From the NCBI GenBank assembly GCA_003116975.1, contig BGKB01000136.1, forward strand, positions 62,001 to 126,000: a stretch of 64,000 bases of DNA, in the 5' to 3' direction. Under the pieces are notes generated by a model. It made no database searches and was not told where the DNA came from. It worked only from the letters and a program-made list of their open reading frames with translations. The stretch is from Aurantiochytrium sp. KH105. Taxonomy: Eukaryota; Sar; Bigyra; Thraustochytrida; Thraustochytriidae. Position numbers and translations under genes: made by a program. Of this stretch, positions 28,299 through 37,956 are shown in pieces (the stretch's first letter is position 1; each line of letters starts with the position of its first letter).

Positions 28299-28590
28299 CG
28301 CGCGCGCGAGCGCCCCGGAGTTCGTGCTCTGCCTGCACCGCCAGAAAGATGCTCCTCCTCTTCGAGCAGAGCCGAGCCGCTGACGGTTAAGCGGTTCCGC
28401 GGCGGTTCTACTTCAGTTCCGGGCAGGTGCCGCAGGGGTTCCGCGCCGGGTCCGCCGGGACGTGGCCCAGCCACTCACCGTCGCCGGCAGACTCGACTCG
28501 AGGCCGCCGAGACAGTCGCGACCGTCGGCGACGCGGGCAGCATAGCGAGCGAGCGAGCGAGCGGGCGAGCGAGGAAGGGCTCGGGAGAGG
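28299..28590. promoter_or_regulatory. Shared 5' region of the coiled-coil and PUS3 genes
   Basis: Very GC-rich; a (GCGA)n array lies at about 28539-28575, just before the PUS3 start. Both promoters have to fit in or overlap these 292 bp. Confidence 0.5.
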
Positions 28591-30315
28591 ATGGGCGGGG
28601 GAGACTGGCTGCGGAGGCTGTCGCGGTTCGAGCTCAAGGCCATCGTGCAAAAGCTCGCCGAGGCCCATGGCGAAGACGCCGTGAAAGCCGTGGCCCAGAG
28701 CGTCGCGTCGTCGTCGACGGCCTTTGCAGAAGCGACCGCGGCAGAAACAGCGAAGACCTCGGACTCTCCCGCTGCTTCTGGTGCTGGAGATGATGTTCCT
28801 GGCGATGCTGCTCCTGCTGCTGCTGCTGCTCGTGCCCTTGCGGTAGATCAAGGTGTGCCGAACACTGCGACGCGCAAGCGCCATGTTCGCGATTCTGATG
28901 GCAAGCAGCAGCAAGACAGCGGCGAGAGAGCGAAGCAAGGAAACGATATGTCTGGCAAAGATGCCAAGTTGCCGAGTAGCAAGAAGGTGAAAACGAAAAA
29001 GAACAACAAGGCGTTTGACATGGACTTTTTCGCGCAACGTCACATCGCACTTCATCTTGCCTACTTTGGCGATGGTTACCGCGGCTTTTGTGCGCAGCCA
29101 ACTGTGCCCGAGACGGTCGAAGAGCATCTTTTCCGTGCTTTGAAAAAGGCTTGTCTTATCACGGATCGCGCAAGCTCCCAGTATTCTAGATGTGGACGTA
29201 CGGACGTTGGCGTCAGTGCCTTGGGCCAGGTAGTGACGCTCACTGTCCGTTCTAAGCTTGCCAGTCCACTGCCAGAGGCATCCACAATTCCACGCGCCAA
29301 GTCACCGCCCCCGAAAAAGCGAGCCAAAAACAGTGACGGCGAATCGAATGAATTAATGGAAGCAGCAGATGATGCCGCTGCAAAGGCAGCAGCATCTGAC
29401 GATGCCAACGAGCTTGATTACCCTGTCGTTCTCAACCGTCTGCTCCCGGACGACATCTTCGTTCTCGGCTGGGCGCCTGCACCGAGCCGTGATTTCCAAG
29501 CACGGTTTAATTGTGAGACGCGAACATACAGGTACTATTTCATGGCCCGGGATCTCGACCTGGACGCCATGCAAAAGGCCGCTAATCTCCTCGTGGGCAC
29601 GCACGACTTTCGCCATTTTTGTAAGATGGATGTGACCAACGTCAAGAACTTCGTGCGAAGAATCGAGGCCGCCGAGGTCATCAAGTGCGACGGTGCGCAC
29701 GGTGCAAGACAAATGTGCTATCTCAAAGTCTGCGGTTCCGCCTTTCTCTGGCACCAAATTCGCTGCCTCGTTTCAGTGCTCTTCCTTGTTGGCCAGCGAC
29801 TGGAGTCTCCGGACGTTGTTTCGGCACTCTTGGATATTGAGAAGAACCCGCGAAAACCCGTCTATGATATCGCATCCGAGCTTCCTCTCATTCTCTACGA
29901 GAGCGAGTACGCTGCGTCCGACATCGACTTTCGATACAACGCCGAGGTGCTCTCGGAGCTACGCCAGCGTCTTGAGCTCCGTGAAGCGCGCCACGCCATC
30001 TCCGCGTCCATGGCTCGGGGTGTCATTGAGTTCATCGACGAGCGTGCTCCCGTCAAGGACGCTAGCACTGCGCAGCTCGTTCCTTTTGGAACGACGGATG
30101 CGTGCGTGCCAATTTCCTCAGATTTCCCCAAGACAATCGCGGGCAAACCTGGTCGTGTGCAAAAAAGTTCCTCAAAGCATGTCAAGCTCTTTGATCGGCC
30201 CTTGTGCGATAGCTACGAGGAGCGCGTTGGCCGGATGAGTGAGCGCAAGCTTCAGGATATCAAGGACAAGCATGGCTGGGACTTGGCGAGCGATATTGGT
30301 AGCGACAGAAAGTGA
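28591..30315 (+). CDS. PUS3: tRNA pseudouridine(38/39) synthase, Pus3/Deg1 type (574 aa)
   Basis: Isomerises uridine to pseudouridine at positions 38/39 of the tRNA anticodon arm. The TruA-fold domain begins at 'RHIALHLAYFGDGYRGF' (about residue 150). The catalytic aspartate is Asp205 in 'SRCGRTDVGVSALGQ'. The second half has 'FQARFNCETRTYRYYF', 'GTHDFRHFCKMDVTNVKNF' and 'AFLWHQIRCLVSVLFLVGQ', then 'EKNPRKPVYDIASELPLILY'. The 'FCKMDV' and 'EKNPRKP' blocks are Pus3/Deg1 hallmarks, as opposed to Pus1 or Pus2. A disordered N-terminal extension of about 145 residues and a charged insertion (about residues 231-270, 'KSPPPKKRAKNSDGESN') make it longer than yeast Deg1 (442 aa). The start is ATG 28591 at the end of a GC-rich leader. 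A short basic stretch 'SKKVKTKKNNK' before the domain could be a nuclear signal. Confidence 0.95.
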   Translation: MGGGDWLRRLSRFELKAIVQKLAEAHGEDAVKAVAQSVASSSTAFAEATAAETAKTSDSPAASGAGDDVPGDAAPAAAAARALAVDQGVPNTATRKRHVRDSDGKQQQDSGERAKQGNDMSGKDAKLPSSKKVKTKKNNKAFDMDFFAQRHIALHLAYFGDGYRGFCAQPTVPETVEEHLFRALKKACLITDRASSQYSRCGRTDVGVSALGQVVTLTVRSKLASPLPEASTIPRAKSPPPKKRAKNSDGESNELMEAADDAAAKAAASDDANELDYPVVLNRLLPDDIFVLGWAPAPSRDFQARFNCETRTYRYYFMARDLDLDAMQKAANLLVGTHDFRHFCKMDVTNVKNFVRRIEAAEVIKCDGAHGARQMCYLKVCGSAFLWHQIRCLVSVLFLVGQRLESPDVVSALLDIEKNPRKPVYDIASELPLILYESEYAASDIDFRYNAEVLSELRQRLELREARHAISASMARGVIEFIDERAPVKDASTAQLVPFGTTDACVPISSDFPKTIAGKPGRVQKSSSKHVKLFDRPLCDSYEERVGRMSERKLQDIKDKHGWDLASDIGSDRK

Positions 30316-30774
30316 CTGTCGTTAGCTTAAATTGCCGCTTTTCCGTTGTGCGTATGGCTGAAATGTGGACGAATTGCTTTTGGGCGGCGATAGAAGGATA
30401 CGGCAGCTTTTAGCATGACGCAGAGTTGCTTACTACTGGTCAGATCGTTCCATTTTTGAATTGAAGCAAGCAAGCGGGATGGATTCTGTTATTTTTTTTG
30501 GACAAACATACAAGTGTTGGTTGCGACGCAGGCCAAGATTACATGTTGTCAGTTCTATGGAAGATCACACGTGGTCCGGACATGAAGGTAACCGACCACA
30601 AATTGGTTAGTCTCTCTCGACAAGATTCTCCCGTGCTCCTTCTCACTGCACCGAGCCTTTGGTCTCACTGCATCGAGCCTTTGGTCTCACTGCACCGAGC
30701 CTTTGGTCTCACTGCATCGAGCCTTTGGTCTCACGGCATCGAGCCTTTGGTCTCACGGCATCGAGCCTTTGGTC
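30316..30774. other. Intergenic between convergent PUS3 and kinesin genes
   Basis: Holds the 3' ends of both genes and most of the 22-bp tandem repeat. There is a T-run at about 30491-30498. No gene is supported. Confidence 0.6.
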
Positions 30775-30798
30775 TTACTGCATCGAGCCTTTGGTCTG
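30645..30798. repeat. Seven tandem 22-bp repeats crossing the stop codon of the kinesin gene
   Basis: Unit ACTGCAYCGAGCCTTTGGTC plus two bases starts at 30645, 30667, 30689, 30711, 30733, 30755 and 30777. The last unit encodes the kinesin C-terminus 'QTKGSMQ' and adjoins its TAA; the other six lie in the 3' flank. Confidence 0.95.
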
Positions 30799-33700
30799 CA
30801 TATTGAGTAGCTTTTCCATGCGCTTTTGCCCTTCATCATTGGGCGAATCGCCTCGGAATGTGGAGTAATTGAGCGTCTCTGTTTGTGCCTTGAAAATAGT
30901 GTCGAACGCGATGCGCTCGTTCTCGAGTTGCTGTCTGAGAGCCTCGGTCTCAGACTGCAACTCGCGAAGCGAGCGCTTAAGTGTGCCGATCTCGTGCGAG
31001 GACGACTGCTCGATCGCATGCAGCTGCTGCGAGATTTCCTGCTTTGCCTTGGTCAAGCTTGCGATATGATCTCGGAGTTTTGTCTCTGTTTCTTGGGAAA
31101 AGGCCACTTGATCCTTGACAGAGAGGAGCTCCATCTCCAAGCGAGAGTTGGTCTTGATTGCACTCATTTCAGACGTCCGCCAGCGATCGCACTCGTCTAC
31201 TTTGCCGCGCAGCTCGCCCTCCAAGAGCGCCTTGTCCCGCGATAGCGTCTCAATGCGACTCTCGTATGCGTCGACCTCACGATCGCGAGCGGCATTGGCA
31301 GATCGGTTCGATTTCTCCAGAACCGAAAAGTTGCCCTGCAGCACTGAAAGTTGGCTCAGGGCAGTCGCCACGGAGAGATTGAGCTCCTTGCGCTCGATCT
31401 CAAATGCCTGCTGCTGAGCCCGCAATTGTTCCTCAAGTTCTTCAATCTCCGAGTCCTTCTCGGCGCACCTTGCTTCCCATTCGCGCGAATCAGCGCTCTG
31501 CCCCGACTTAGTGGCCTCGAGCTCGGCTTGCGCCTTGTCAATACGAGTCATTAAAGCACTCTTGTCTGCCTCGAGGGAGCGGACTTGATCTTGAAGATCC
31601 CGAATTTGACCACTATGGGCTTCCTTGATTTGTGCCGTCTCTTCATGAGCCTTTGTTAGCTGAGTAGAAAGTTCGTCGACACTCTTTGTGCGCGCTGCGA
31701 GATCCTCGCGTAGCTGAGCGGCGGTTGCCCGCAGTTCTCCTAGGGCCGCAGCGCTCTCCGAGGCCCTCTCTTCCGCTTCCTGAAGCGATTCGGTGAGTTC
31801 GGTCTCGGCCTGCTCTGCAGCTTCGCGGGCGTCTTGAGCTTCGCGAAGCTGAGTATCGGACGTCGTACATGCGCTGCGCGCCTCGGCAACTTCCTTTTGC
31901 AAGGTCTCGAGCATATCCTTGCTCGTCCGTGCGTCCTCGCGAAATTGCGCGAGCTCCTGCTCGAGTTCTTGCACGGCAGCTTCCTTAAGTTTGAGTGCGT
32001 ATGCAACTTTTTGTGCAGCAGCGGCTTTGCTCTCGACCTCCCTTGAAAGCTCTTCAACGCGGTCCTGTAGCTGTCGGTGCTCGCTGCTTGCTTTTTCAAC
32101 TTGCTCTCGCAATGATGTTGATTCCCTGCGGAGAAGCTCGCTTTCCTGCTCTTTGGCGTGAAGGTGCTGCGTCACAAGAGCAAGTTCCGTCTGAGTCTTT
32201 TCCAATTTGTTTTCGAGCTTGGCCTCAATATCGCCTTGTTCTTGGGCCGGATGGTGCTCTGGTGACTTTAAAGCGACAAAGTCCTCCACGGCCTGCTGGT
32301 TCTTTTGAAGCTTTTCGCCAAGTCTTTCCATTACACTTGCCAATTCGCGCTTTTTGGGGCCGAGCGCCTCTTCCAAGGGCTCGACAATACTCCGATACGA
32401 CTCCAACTGGGTGCAGCGCGCCTCCAGAACACGAGCGTTGACTAATTGTGCTCGGAGCGTTTCCTCCATGTTTGCGACGACATCGTCCTTTTGGTTCTTC
32501 TTGGCTAATTTTCTCGCCGACTTGCTCGCCGAGACACTGTTCTTCTTTTGGTTCTTCTTTGCAGATTTGCTCGCTTTTGACGCCTCTCTCGCCTTGCCTG
32601 CTGCGACTTGAGAACTAGATGACGATAACGAATGAGAAGAAGGAGGGTTTGCGTCGTGATCATCAACGTCGTCTTTCGACTCTTCCTCGCCGTCGTTCTC
32701 GCTATATTGCCCGTTGTCCCCGTTGTTTATGATCACCTCGCTTCCTGAACGATCGCCTGCCTGCGCGCTATACCCAGAGCCAGTTTGAATGGTCTCATCA
32801 AGGAAAGCGTCGGAAAGGCTGCGTTCAAGAAGCTCCGCGCTTTCTGTACCATCAATGATAGTCGGGCTAGTGTTCTTGCTGTCTCCCTCTTTGTAAGGCT
32901 GATCCTCGAGACTGTCCTCCTCCATCACGTCCAATATATGACCTTCGCGAGCCTCGCGTTCGCCATCCGCCAGTTCGTCGCCCTCACCACAAGCAAGCTT
33001 CGTCTCGTCGCTCCGGGGCTGGTTCTCCAGAATGACGCGATAAAGCGACTCGAGGCGCGAGTTCCGCGCTCCCAGCCGCTGTGTTTGTTTGGCCAGCTTC
33101 TTCTCTACGCGCGCAAGGCTGCGTTTAGTACTTGCACATTCCTCAGATGCAGCGTCTCGCTCGCTTTGTGCAGTGGCGAGAGCCTCTTCAAGCATAGTCG
33201 CTCGTGCACGCAGCTCTTCGAGCTCGCGCTGCGCGCTCTGCTGCTTGTTTTGCTCCTGCTTGCGTTTGAGGAGTTGCTGCTCGATTTGCTGCTTTTGCCT
33301 TAGTTGTCGTTCGATCCTCCTTTTTTCCTCTTCGGCGTCGCGGGCAACCTTTTCGGATCGCAAGCGCTGCATTTCGGCCTCCATCTCGGCGCGCTCGCGC
33401 TGGAGCTTTTCGTTTTGACTCTCGAGCTCGGCAAAGTGCTCTTGTGCCAACTCGCGTTTTTGCTCCCAAGAGGTTGACAAGCTTGAGACCAGCTTTTCTT
33501 GGCTCTCGAGACGGACCAATAGTTTGCGTCTGTCCACGTCATTCTGATTTGCGCGCAAGGTTCGTGAGCACGGGCTCAGGACATCGTTGGACTCGCTCTC
33601 GTAGCGTGCCAATTGCTCCCGCAGCTGAAGAATCTCCTGCTGAAGAACCTCGACAAGCGCTGCGCTAGACTCTTTATTGACACGGGCTTTGTTGACGATC

Positions 33701-35163
33701 TTTTTGGCGCGCTCTGCGTATTTGAGCGTGCTTAGCGTCTCGTGGTAGTTCACCGCATCTGGAGATACTGTTGCGAGCATGACTGTCTTGGCGTTGCCTC
33801 CGAGAGACTCTTTGAGAAGCCAAGTTAGCGCGCTGTTGCGGTATGGCACGAATTGCTTGCCAGTCGTGTCTGCTGCGCGTGGGGTTGTCAGCGCTTTAAT
33901 TACGTCTGAAAGCGCGGACAATGACCGGTTAATATTTGCGGCCTCCTTGAGTCGCGCTCCGGTTGCGCCCGACGCGCTGACTCGCTCCGATCCGGCCAGA
34001 TCAACAAGGTAGAGTTTCGAGCTTTGCTCCTCGATGCGTTTTGCATCGCTTCCGTCACGTTGCTTGCGGAGCACTAGCTGGAAGACGGCATGCGAACGGG
34101 AGCTTTCCTTGTTCATGCGGGTTTCCGCGACGCGTCGCGCCATTGAGCCTTGTTTCAGCAGCTCTTCGATCTCATGATATGAGCTGACAGCAATTGTCAA
34201 AAGGTCTTCCACGTAGGCTCCAGTTTTTGGATGTTCGCGAACTCGAAGACTCGCTGCCGCATCCATTTTGTTGTTTGGATTGAGTAGGTCAAAGACGCGC
34301 TCATTGTATATCTCAAAATAGGAAGCCTCAACGTGAAAGGAGCTGTGACCTTTGCGTCCGCCCTGCGCGTTAGGCGACCCTCCGGAGTCTAAGCTTGTGC
34401 CTGCATGGTGTCCATGCGTTGTGTTACCAAGTCCGCTGAGCTCGCCAAAGCCCGGGTAGCTGCTGTTTCGGCTGCGGGTGTGGCGCGTCCTCGGAGGAAA
34501 TTTGCCACCTGATGAGATGTCTACATCGTCCGGGTTCGGACTTGCTCCGGGTGACGCTGACGCTGCTGACCCTGCTGCCGCTGCTGCCGAAGATCTTGCA
34601 TGAATTTCTTTGAAGATTCCGCTGCACAGTCGTGGGATAAAACCGGCATCACCATTTGCGCTAATATCGACGTCGTTGCCCATCATGGTGTGTGTTTTGC
34701 CAGATCCCGTTTGTCCGTAGGCGAAAAGCGAGCAGTTAAAACCGTGCGCTGCATTTTCGATAATCCAAGGGCCATACGTGTCAAAGACCTCGCGCTGCGT
34801 GGCGTATTTTGAACTGGGGTTCTCACGGTCAAAGGACCAGAAACATCTGTCAAAGGTGAACTGTGTGCGCCAGACATCGTCATTGTCGAGCATTTCGGCA
34901 TCAACGCCGACGCCGCCATTTTCTTCGAGGTGTAAGAACATGGTTGGGTCTGTGAGCACAGTCGAGTTCCCGTGCATCTCGACAATCCTGCGCGCGCCGG
35001 CGGCCTTTTCCTTTTTGGAAAAGGGCCTTACTCGCACAGCCACGCGAATAGAGCTCATTTCCTCCTCGAGCGCCGAGCTTTTGCGTCTTCGCATCAGCCG
35101 CGGCGACATCGGAGGTGTCGCTGGAGATCCAGCGCTTCCGAGCAGCGAGTTCATACCGTCCAT
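30775..35163 (-). CDS. Kinesin-3-like motor protein with long coiled-coil tail (1,462 aa)
   Basis: Plus-end-directed microtubule motor by family. The frame is open up to GTG 35232, but the first ATG is at 35163. The motor begins 'SIRVAVRVRPFSKKE' (about residue 38); the P-loop GQTGSGKT is at residues 150-157. Switch I 'SSRSHAVFQL', switch II 'LVDLAGSERVSASGATG', 'LKEAANINRSLSALSDVIKA' and 'VPYRNSALTWLLKESLGG' are intact. The neck 'AKKIVNKARVNKESSAALVE' and a following 'LSTSWEQKRELAQEH' segment resemble kinesin-3 (KIF1/UNC-104). I see no FHA or PH domain, which classical kinesin-3 cargo motors have. A Gly/Ser/Ala/Pro-rich insertion sits inside the motor (about residues 190-260). The rest is almost continuous coiled coil with a Ser/Asp-rich break (about 750-890) and a Lys/Ser block ('SKASKSAKKNQKKNS'). 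Cargo unknown. Confidence 0.9.
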   Translation of the reverse strand: MDGMNSLLGSAGSPATPPMSPRLMRRRKSSALEEEMSSIRVAVRVRPFSKKEKAAGARRIVEMHGNSTVLTDPTMFLHLEENGGVGVDAEMLDNDDVWRTQFTFDRCFWSFDRENPSSKYATQREVFDTYGPWIIENAAHGFNCSLFAYGQTGSGKTHTMMGNDVDISANGDAGFIPRLCSGIFKEIHARSSAAAAAGSAASASPGASPNPDDVDISSGGKFPPRTRHTRSRNSSYPGFGELSGLGNTTHGHHAGTSLDSGGSPNAQGGRKGHSSFHVEASYFEIYNERVFDLLNPNNKMDAAASLRVREHPKTGAYVEDLLTIAVSSYHEIEELLKQGSMARRVAETRMNKESSRSHAVFQLVLRKQRDGSDAKRIEEQSSKLYLVDLAGSERVSASGATGARLKEAANINRSLSALSDVIKALTTPRAADTTGKQFVPYRNSALTWLLKESLGGNAKTVMLATVSPDAVNYHETLSTLKYAERAKKIVNKARVNKESSAALVEVLQQEILQLREQLARYESESNDVLSPCSRTLRANQNDVDRRKLLVRLESQEKLVSSLSTSWEQKRELAQEHFAELESQNEKLQRERAEMEAEMQRLRSEKVARDAEEEKRRIERQLRQKQQIEQQLLKRKQEQNKQQSAQRELEELRARATMLEEALATAQSERDAASEECASTKRSLARVEKKLAKQTQRLGARNSRLESLYRVILENQPRSDETKLACGEGDELADGEREAREGHILDVMEEDSLEDQPYKEGDSKNTSPTIIDGTESAELLERSLSDAFLDETIQTGSGYSAQAGDRSGSEVIINNGDNGQYSENDGEEESKDDVDDHDANPPSSHSLSSSSSQVAAGKAREASKASKSAKKNQKKNSVSASKSARKLAKKNQKDDVVANMEETLRAQLVNARVLEARCTQLESYRSIVEPLEEALGPKKRELASVMERLGEKLQKNQQAVEDFVALKSPEHHPAQEQGDIEAKLENKLEKTQTELALVTQHLHAKEQESELLRRESTSLREQVEKASSEHRQLQDRVEELSREVESKAAAAQKVAYALKLKEAAVQELEQELAQFREDARTSKDMLETLQKEVAEARSACTTSDTQLREAQDAREAAEQAETELTESLQEAEERASESAAALGELRATAAQLREDLAARTKSVDELSTQLTKAHEETAQIKEAHSGQIRDLQDQVRSLEADKSALMTRIDKAQAELEATKSGQSADSREWEARCAEKDSEIEELEEQLRAQQQAFEIERKELNLSVATALSQLSVLQGNFSVLEKSNRSANAARDREVDAYESRIETLSRDKALLEGELRGKVDECDRWRTSEMSAIKTNSRLEMELLSVKDQVAFSQETETKLRDHIASLTKAKQEISQQLHAIEQSSSHEIGTLKRSLRELQSETEALRQQLENERIAFDTIFKAQTETLNYSTFRGDSPNDEGQKRMEKLLNMQTKGSMQ

Positions 35164-35788
35164 CGCGCGCGAGCTTTCGCCCCGCCCTCCCTCCGCCCCC
35201 CAACCCCAATAAAGACCACGGACAAAGGGCACTCAGCGCTCTGGCTTCTGCTCGTCTCGTCGGACGTCGCTCTCGCACCGCTCCGCGGAGTGAAGCACGC
35301 CGTGCGTTGCCCGGAGCCGCGCACGCGAACGATTTGCTTGCCGCGCCTCGAGCCTTCGGGCGCCCGCCCAAGCAAAGGAAACCGGTGAAGACCGTCCAAG
35401 CAAGCCTCCAAGGTATCACGGTGAAAGAAACAGTGGCGAGCTAAAACGGTGTGTACCACAACGGCTAGCGAAAGAGTGCGCACGCGCGTGCTTCGCTCGC
35501 TGGGATCATCCGTGGCTCTGCTGCACCTTGGCAGCGGCTGACTGCTTGCGACAGTAGCAGCGCGAGGAGCAGGCTGGCGGTGTCGAGGGGAAGGCCACGT
35601 AGCAAGCAAGTGGGGTAAGTAAAGCTTTCGCCTGCCTATGGAGTAGAAAGGAGGAAAGAGACAAGGCGAGGGTGGGGGTGGGGCGAAAAGGACGAAAACG
35701 TGGGGAGAGCTGCCCGCCCTCGTCAAGCAAGTATTCATATATCGAAACGCTGGCCGTGGCCAGCCACGTTCGGCTCTTCTCCTTCGCC
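35164..35788. promoter_or_regulatory. Shared 5' region of the kinesin-3-like and coiled-coil/SPRY-like genes
   Basis: These 625 bp lie between divergent ATGs. The sequence is mixed, with no strong TATA box and a GGGTGGGGGTGGGG stretch at about 35668-35684. No gene supported. Confidence 0.5.
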
Positions 35789-37246
35789 ATGTCGGCGCCA
35801 TATCGAGCCGCAGGCGAAGACGTATGGGAGCGACAAGCAGGAGTGCGCGAAGTACGACGAGAAGCTGATAACCTGGCGGCGGCGCAAGCCATCCAATATG
35901 CTAAACTTCTAGAGGAGACCGAAGCGGACCGGCGGCTCTGCAATGCAGCTTTTGAAGCAGGTTTCATCGAGCATAAGATCGAAGCAACACTCATCCAAAA
36001 GGAAGTTGCCGACGACATCCGTCTACAGAGCGAGCGAATCGGCGTTCCTTGGCGCGGGCTTTCTGTTGAAGAGCTCATTGAGGTGCTGCGCGAGACTGCG
36101 GACGAAAGGCGAGATGATCTTCGCAAACTTTTGGCCTATACAGAGGATATGCAGCGTCGTGGCAAGCTTTTAGCTGACACTGCACAACGACGTGTCGAAG
36201 TCCTCGATGACGCAAGGGACGAAGCAATCGCAGAGGTCCAAAACGTGATGGAAGGCCTTGTTGCATCCTTGCGCGCGCGCGAGGCCGAATTGGTTGAAAT
36301 TGCGCGAGAGATTGCGCGACAGCGAAGTGCCATGCTTACCAAAGGCTTGGGCGCTCTAGCGCGCGTTCAAGAAGTCTCTGAAAACCTTCTTGAAGAGGGT
36401 CATCTCATTTCGGCTAAAGACGATCTCCATTTACTCGCCGAACTCTTCGAGCGACGAGAGGACCTTGACGGGAGCGCAGAGGAGATTGACGCAGCATTAA
36501 TGCGTGTGAAACGCGAGCAGGAAGAAGACGAAGCCCTGGGTGCAGCAGCAGATGCACCAAAAGACGAGGACGGCAGTGAAAGCAAGAACGAGACCAAAAA
36601 GGTGGAAGCGAAAATAGAATCAGACGACGCGCCATCCTTCAAAGCGCCCAAGATCGAGTTCAGGTTTGATCGTTGGATGCTGCAGCGGGTCGCCATGTTT
36701 GGAACCGTGGGGAGTCTTGAAAAGCTACGTCCTCTCGACCTTTCGAGACGTCCACTGCGATGGGATGCGAATCGCTCCGACATGCATGTTCTCACACTTT
36801 CCGATGAAGATGTTTGTGCAACACATACTGGCGACCAGGACGCGAAAGCAAGCATGTTTGGCAGTGATGGTTTCTCGGAGGGAACGATTGTGATGCGAAT
36901 CGTCTTTGAGGGTTTATTACCTGGCCAGTGGGTATCCGCGGGCGTGGCCACGGCGGCGCAGCTTAACGGGACAGCGTTTGTGCGCGACGCGGTGATCTTT
37001 GAGGTTGCAAGGTCGTCATCGCCACAATCGGCGACTGCGGGGTATCTTTCTCAGCAAAGCATTGAGAACGAGAGCGTTGTCACCATTGTGCTCGACTCTC
37101 AGCTCCGCACCATTGAGTATTACAAAAGTGGGGTCCGCCTCAAGGTCGTCGTCCTCGAACGGCTCCCTGGCGCGCGAGAGAACATCTACTTTTTCCCCTT
37201 TTGCACTCTCTTTCATCCCGGGCAGATGGCGCGACTTACTCCATGA
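35789..37246 (+). CDS. Coiled-coil protein with SPRY-like C-terminal domain (485 aa)
   Basis: Start at ATG 35789; the frame is open from GTG 35672, but those codons give low-complexity sequence. Residues about 20-250 are long charged helices ('RRVEVLDDARDEAIAEVQNV', 'AELVEIAREIARQRSAMLTK'), predicting a coiled coil. A Lys/Glu/Asp linker follows (about 250-285). The C-terminal 200 residues are beta-rich: 'FRFDRWMLQRVAMFGTVGSL', 'MRIVFEGLLPGQWVSAGVAT', 'VTIVLDSQLRTIEYYKSGVR' and 'IYFFPFCTLFHPGQMARLTP'. This order recalls the B30.2/SPRY core (a hydrophobic strand, 'vDl..rtlsFykNG', then a proline before the final strands). The coiled-coil plus SPRY layout is that of TRIM C-termini without RING and B-box. 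The SPRY call is tentative and would be settled by a structure prediction. Confidence 0.7.
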   Translation: MSAPYRAAGEDVWERQAGVREVRREADNLAAAQAIQYAKLLEETEADRRLCNAAFEAGFIEHKIEATLIQKEVADDIRLQSERIGVPWRGLSVEELIEVLRETADERRDDLRKLLAYTEDMQRRGKLLADTAQRRVEVLDDARDEAIAEVQNVMEGLVASLRAREAELVEIAREIARQRSAMLTKGLGALARVQEVSENLLEEGHLISAKDDLHLLAELFERREDLDGSAEEIDAALMRVKREQEEDEALGAAADAPKDEDGSESKNETKKVEAKIESDDAPSFKAPKIEFRFDRWMLQRVAMFGTVGSLEKLRPLDLSRRPLRWDANRSDMHVLTLSDEDVCATHTGDQDAKASMFGSDGFSEGTIVMRIVFEGLLPGQWVSAGVATAAQLNGTAFVRDAVIFEVARSSSPQSATAGYLSQQSIENESVVTIVLDSQLRTIEYYKSGVRLKVVVLERLPGARENIYFFPFCTLFHPGQMARLTP

Positions 37247-37371
37247 GGACATGGCTGGATAGAGGAATTAAGGGAGGCACTGCACAATATCGAATTCGTC
37301 TTTCTATCATGATGAGAGAGGGAGGGAGGGAGGGAGGGAGGGAGGGAGGGAGGAAGGGCATCATTCTTCGG
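37247..37371. other. Intergenic between convergent genes, containing a (GGGA)n array
   Basis: A run of nine or so GGGA units at about 37315-37352 sits between the stop codons of the SPRY-like and thioesterase genes. Confidence 0.8.
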
Positions 37372-37956
37372 CTAGAGGAGGCTGCCTTTGATTTTGGACA
37401 TGATGGCGTCCGGGATGGGCACAGGCTTGCGGGTGTTGCGATCGACAAAGACATGGACAAAGTGGCCATGCGCAGCCTGCTCGTTGCTGTTGTGCTTAAA
37501 GATCCCCACCTCGTACTTGACGGACGACCGGCCGACGTGCGAGACAAAGAGTCCTGCCTCGACAACTTCCGGGTACTCGAGCGGGGCATAGTAGTTGCAG
37601 TAGCTCTCGATGCACAGTCCGATCGCATCCGACTCCATGGGCTTGAGGCCGGCCTCTTTGATGAGAAAGTGGTTCACGACCGAGTCAAAGTACGCGTAGT
37701 ACACGACATTGTTCACGTGGCCGTACATGTCATTGTCACCCCACCGCGTTTGGATCGGGAGCCAGTACCTGTAGTCCTCGCGCTGGTTCCTCTCCGGCTT
37801 GGCCGACGTCGACGCCGCCCGTACGCCCCTCGTCGTCTTCGCTGTCGCGGTCACGGTCCCGCACGAGTTGCCGGACATGATACCGCCTGCACGCGCGACG
37901 TGCTGGCCGCCCGCTGCTGTTGCGCTCTTCGTCAGCCGCCCGAGCGCGTGGAGCAT
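37372..37956 (-). CDS. Hotdog-fold acyl-CoA thioesterase (4-HBT/YbgC family), probably mitochondrial (194 aa)
   Basis: Hydrolyses acyl-CoA thioesters by family; chain-length preference cannot be read. The 4-HBT signature 'TRWGDNDMYGHVNNVVYYAY' is clear, with the catalytic Asp preceding 'GHVNN'; 'IESYCNYYAPLEYPEVVEAG' and 'GHFVHVFVDRNTRKPVPIPD' complete the domain. I place the start at ATG 37956 because the first 60 residues ('MLHALGRLTKSATAAGGQHV' onward) are rich in Arg, Ser, Ala and Thr and free of acidic residues, as in a mitochondrial presequence. An in-frame ATG at 38049 would add an acidic leader; the frame is also open to TTG 38520. In an oil-forming thraustochytrid a thioesterase could bear on acyl-CoA turnover, but that is context only. 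Confidence 0.85.
   Translation of the reverse strand: MLHALGRLTKSATAAGGQHVARAGGIMSGNSCGTVTATAKTTRGVRAASTSAKPERNQREDYRYWLPIQTRWGDNDMYGHVNNVVYYAYFDSVVNHFLIKEAGLKPMESDAIGLCIESYCNYYAPLEYPEVVEAGLFVSHVGRSSVKYEVGIFKHNSNEQAAHGHFVHVFVDRNTRKPVPIPDAIMSKIKGSLL

Noticed and set aside
30775-35232. Longer kinesin start at 35232
   Set aside because: The first codon is GTG and the extra residues are low-complexity; ATG 35163 is the first Met codon.
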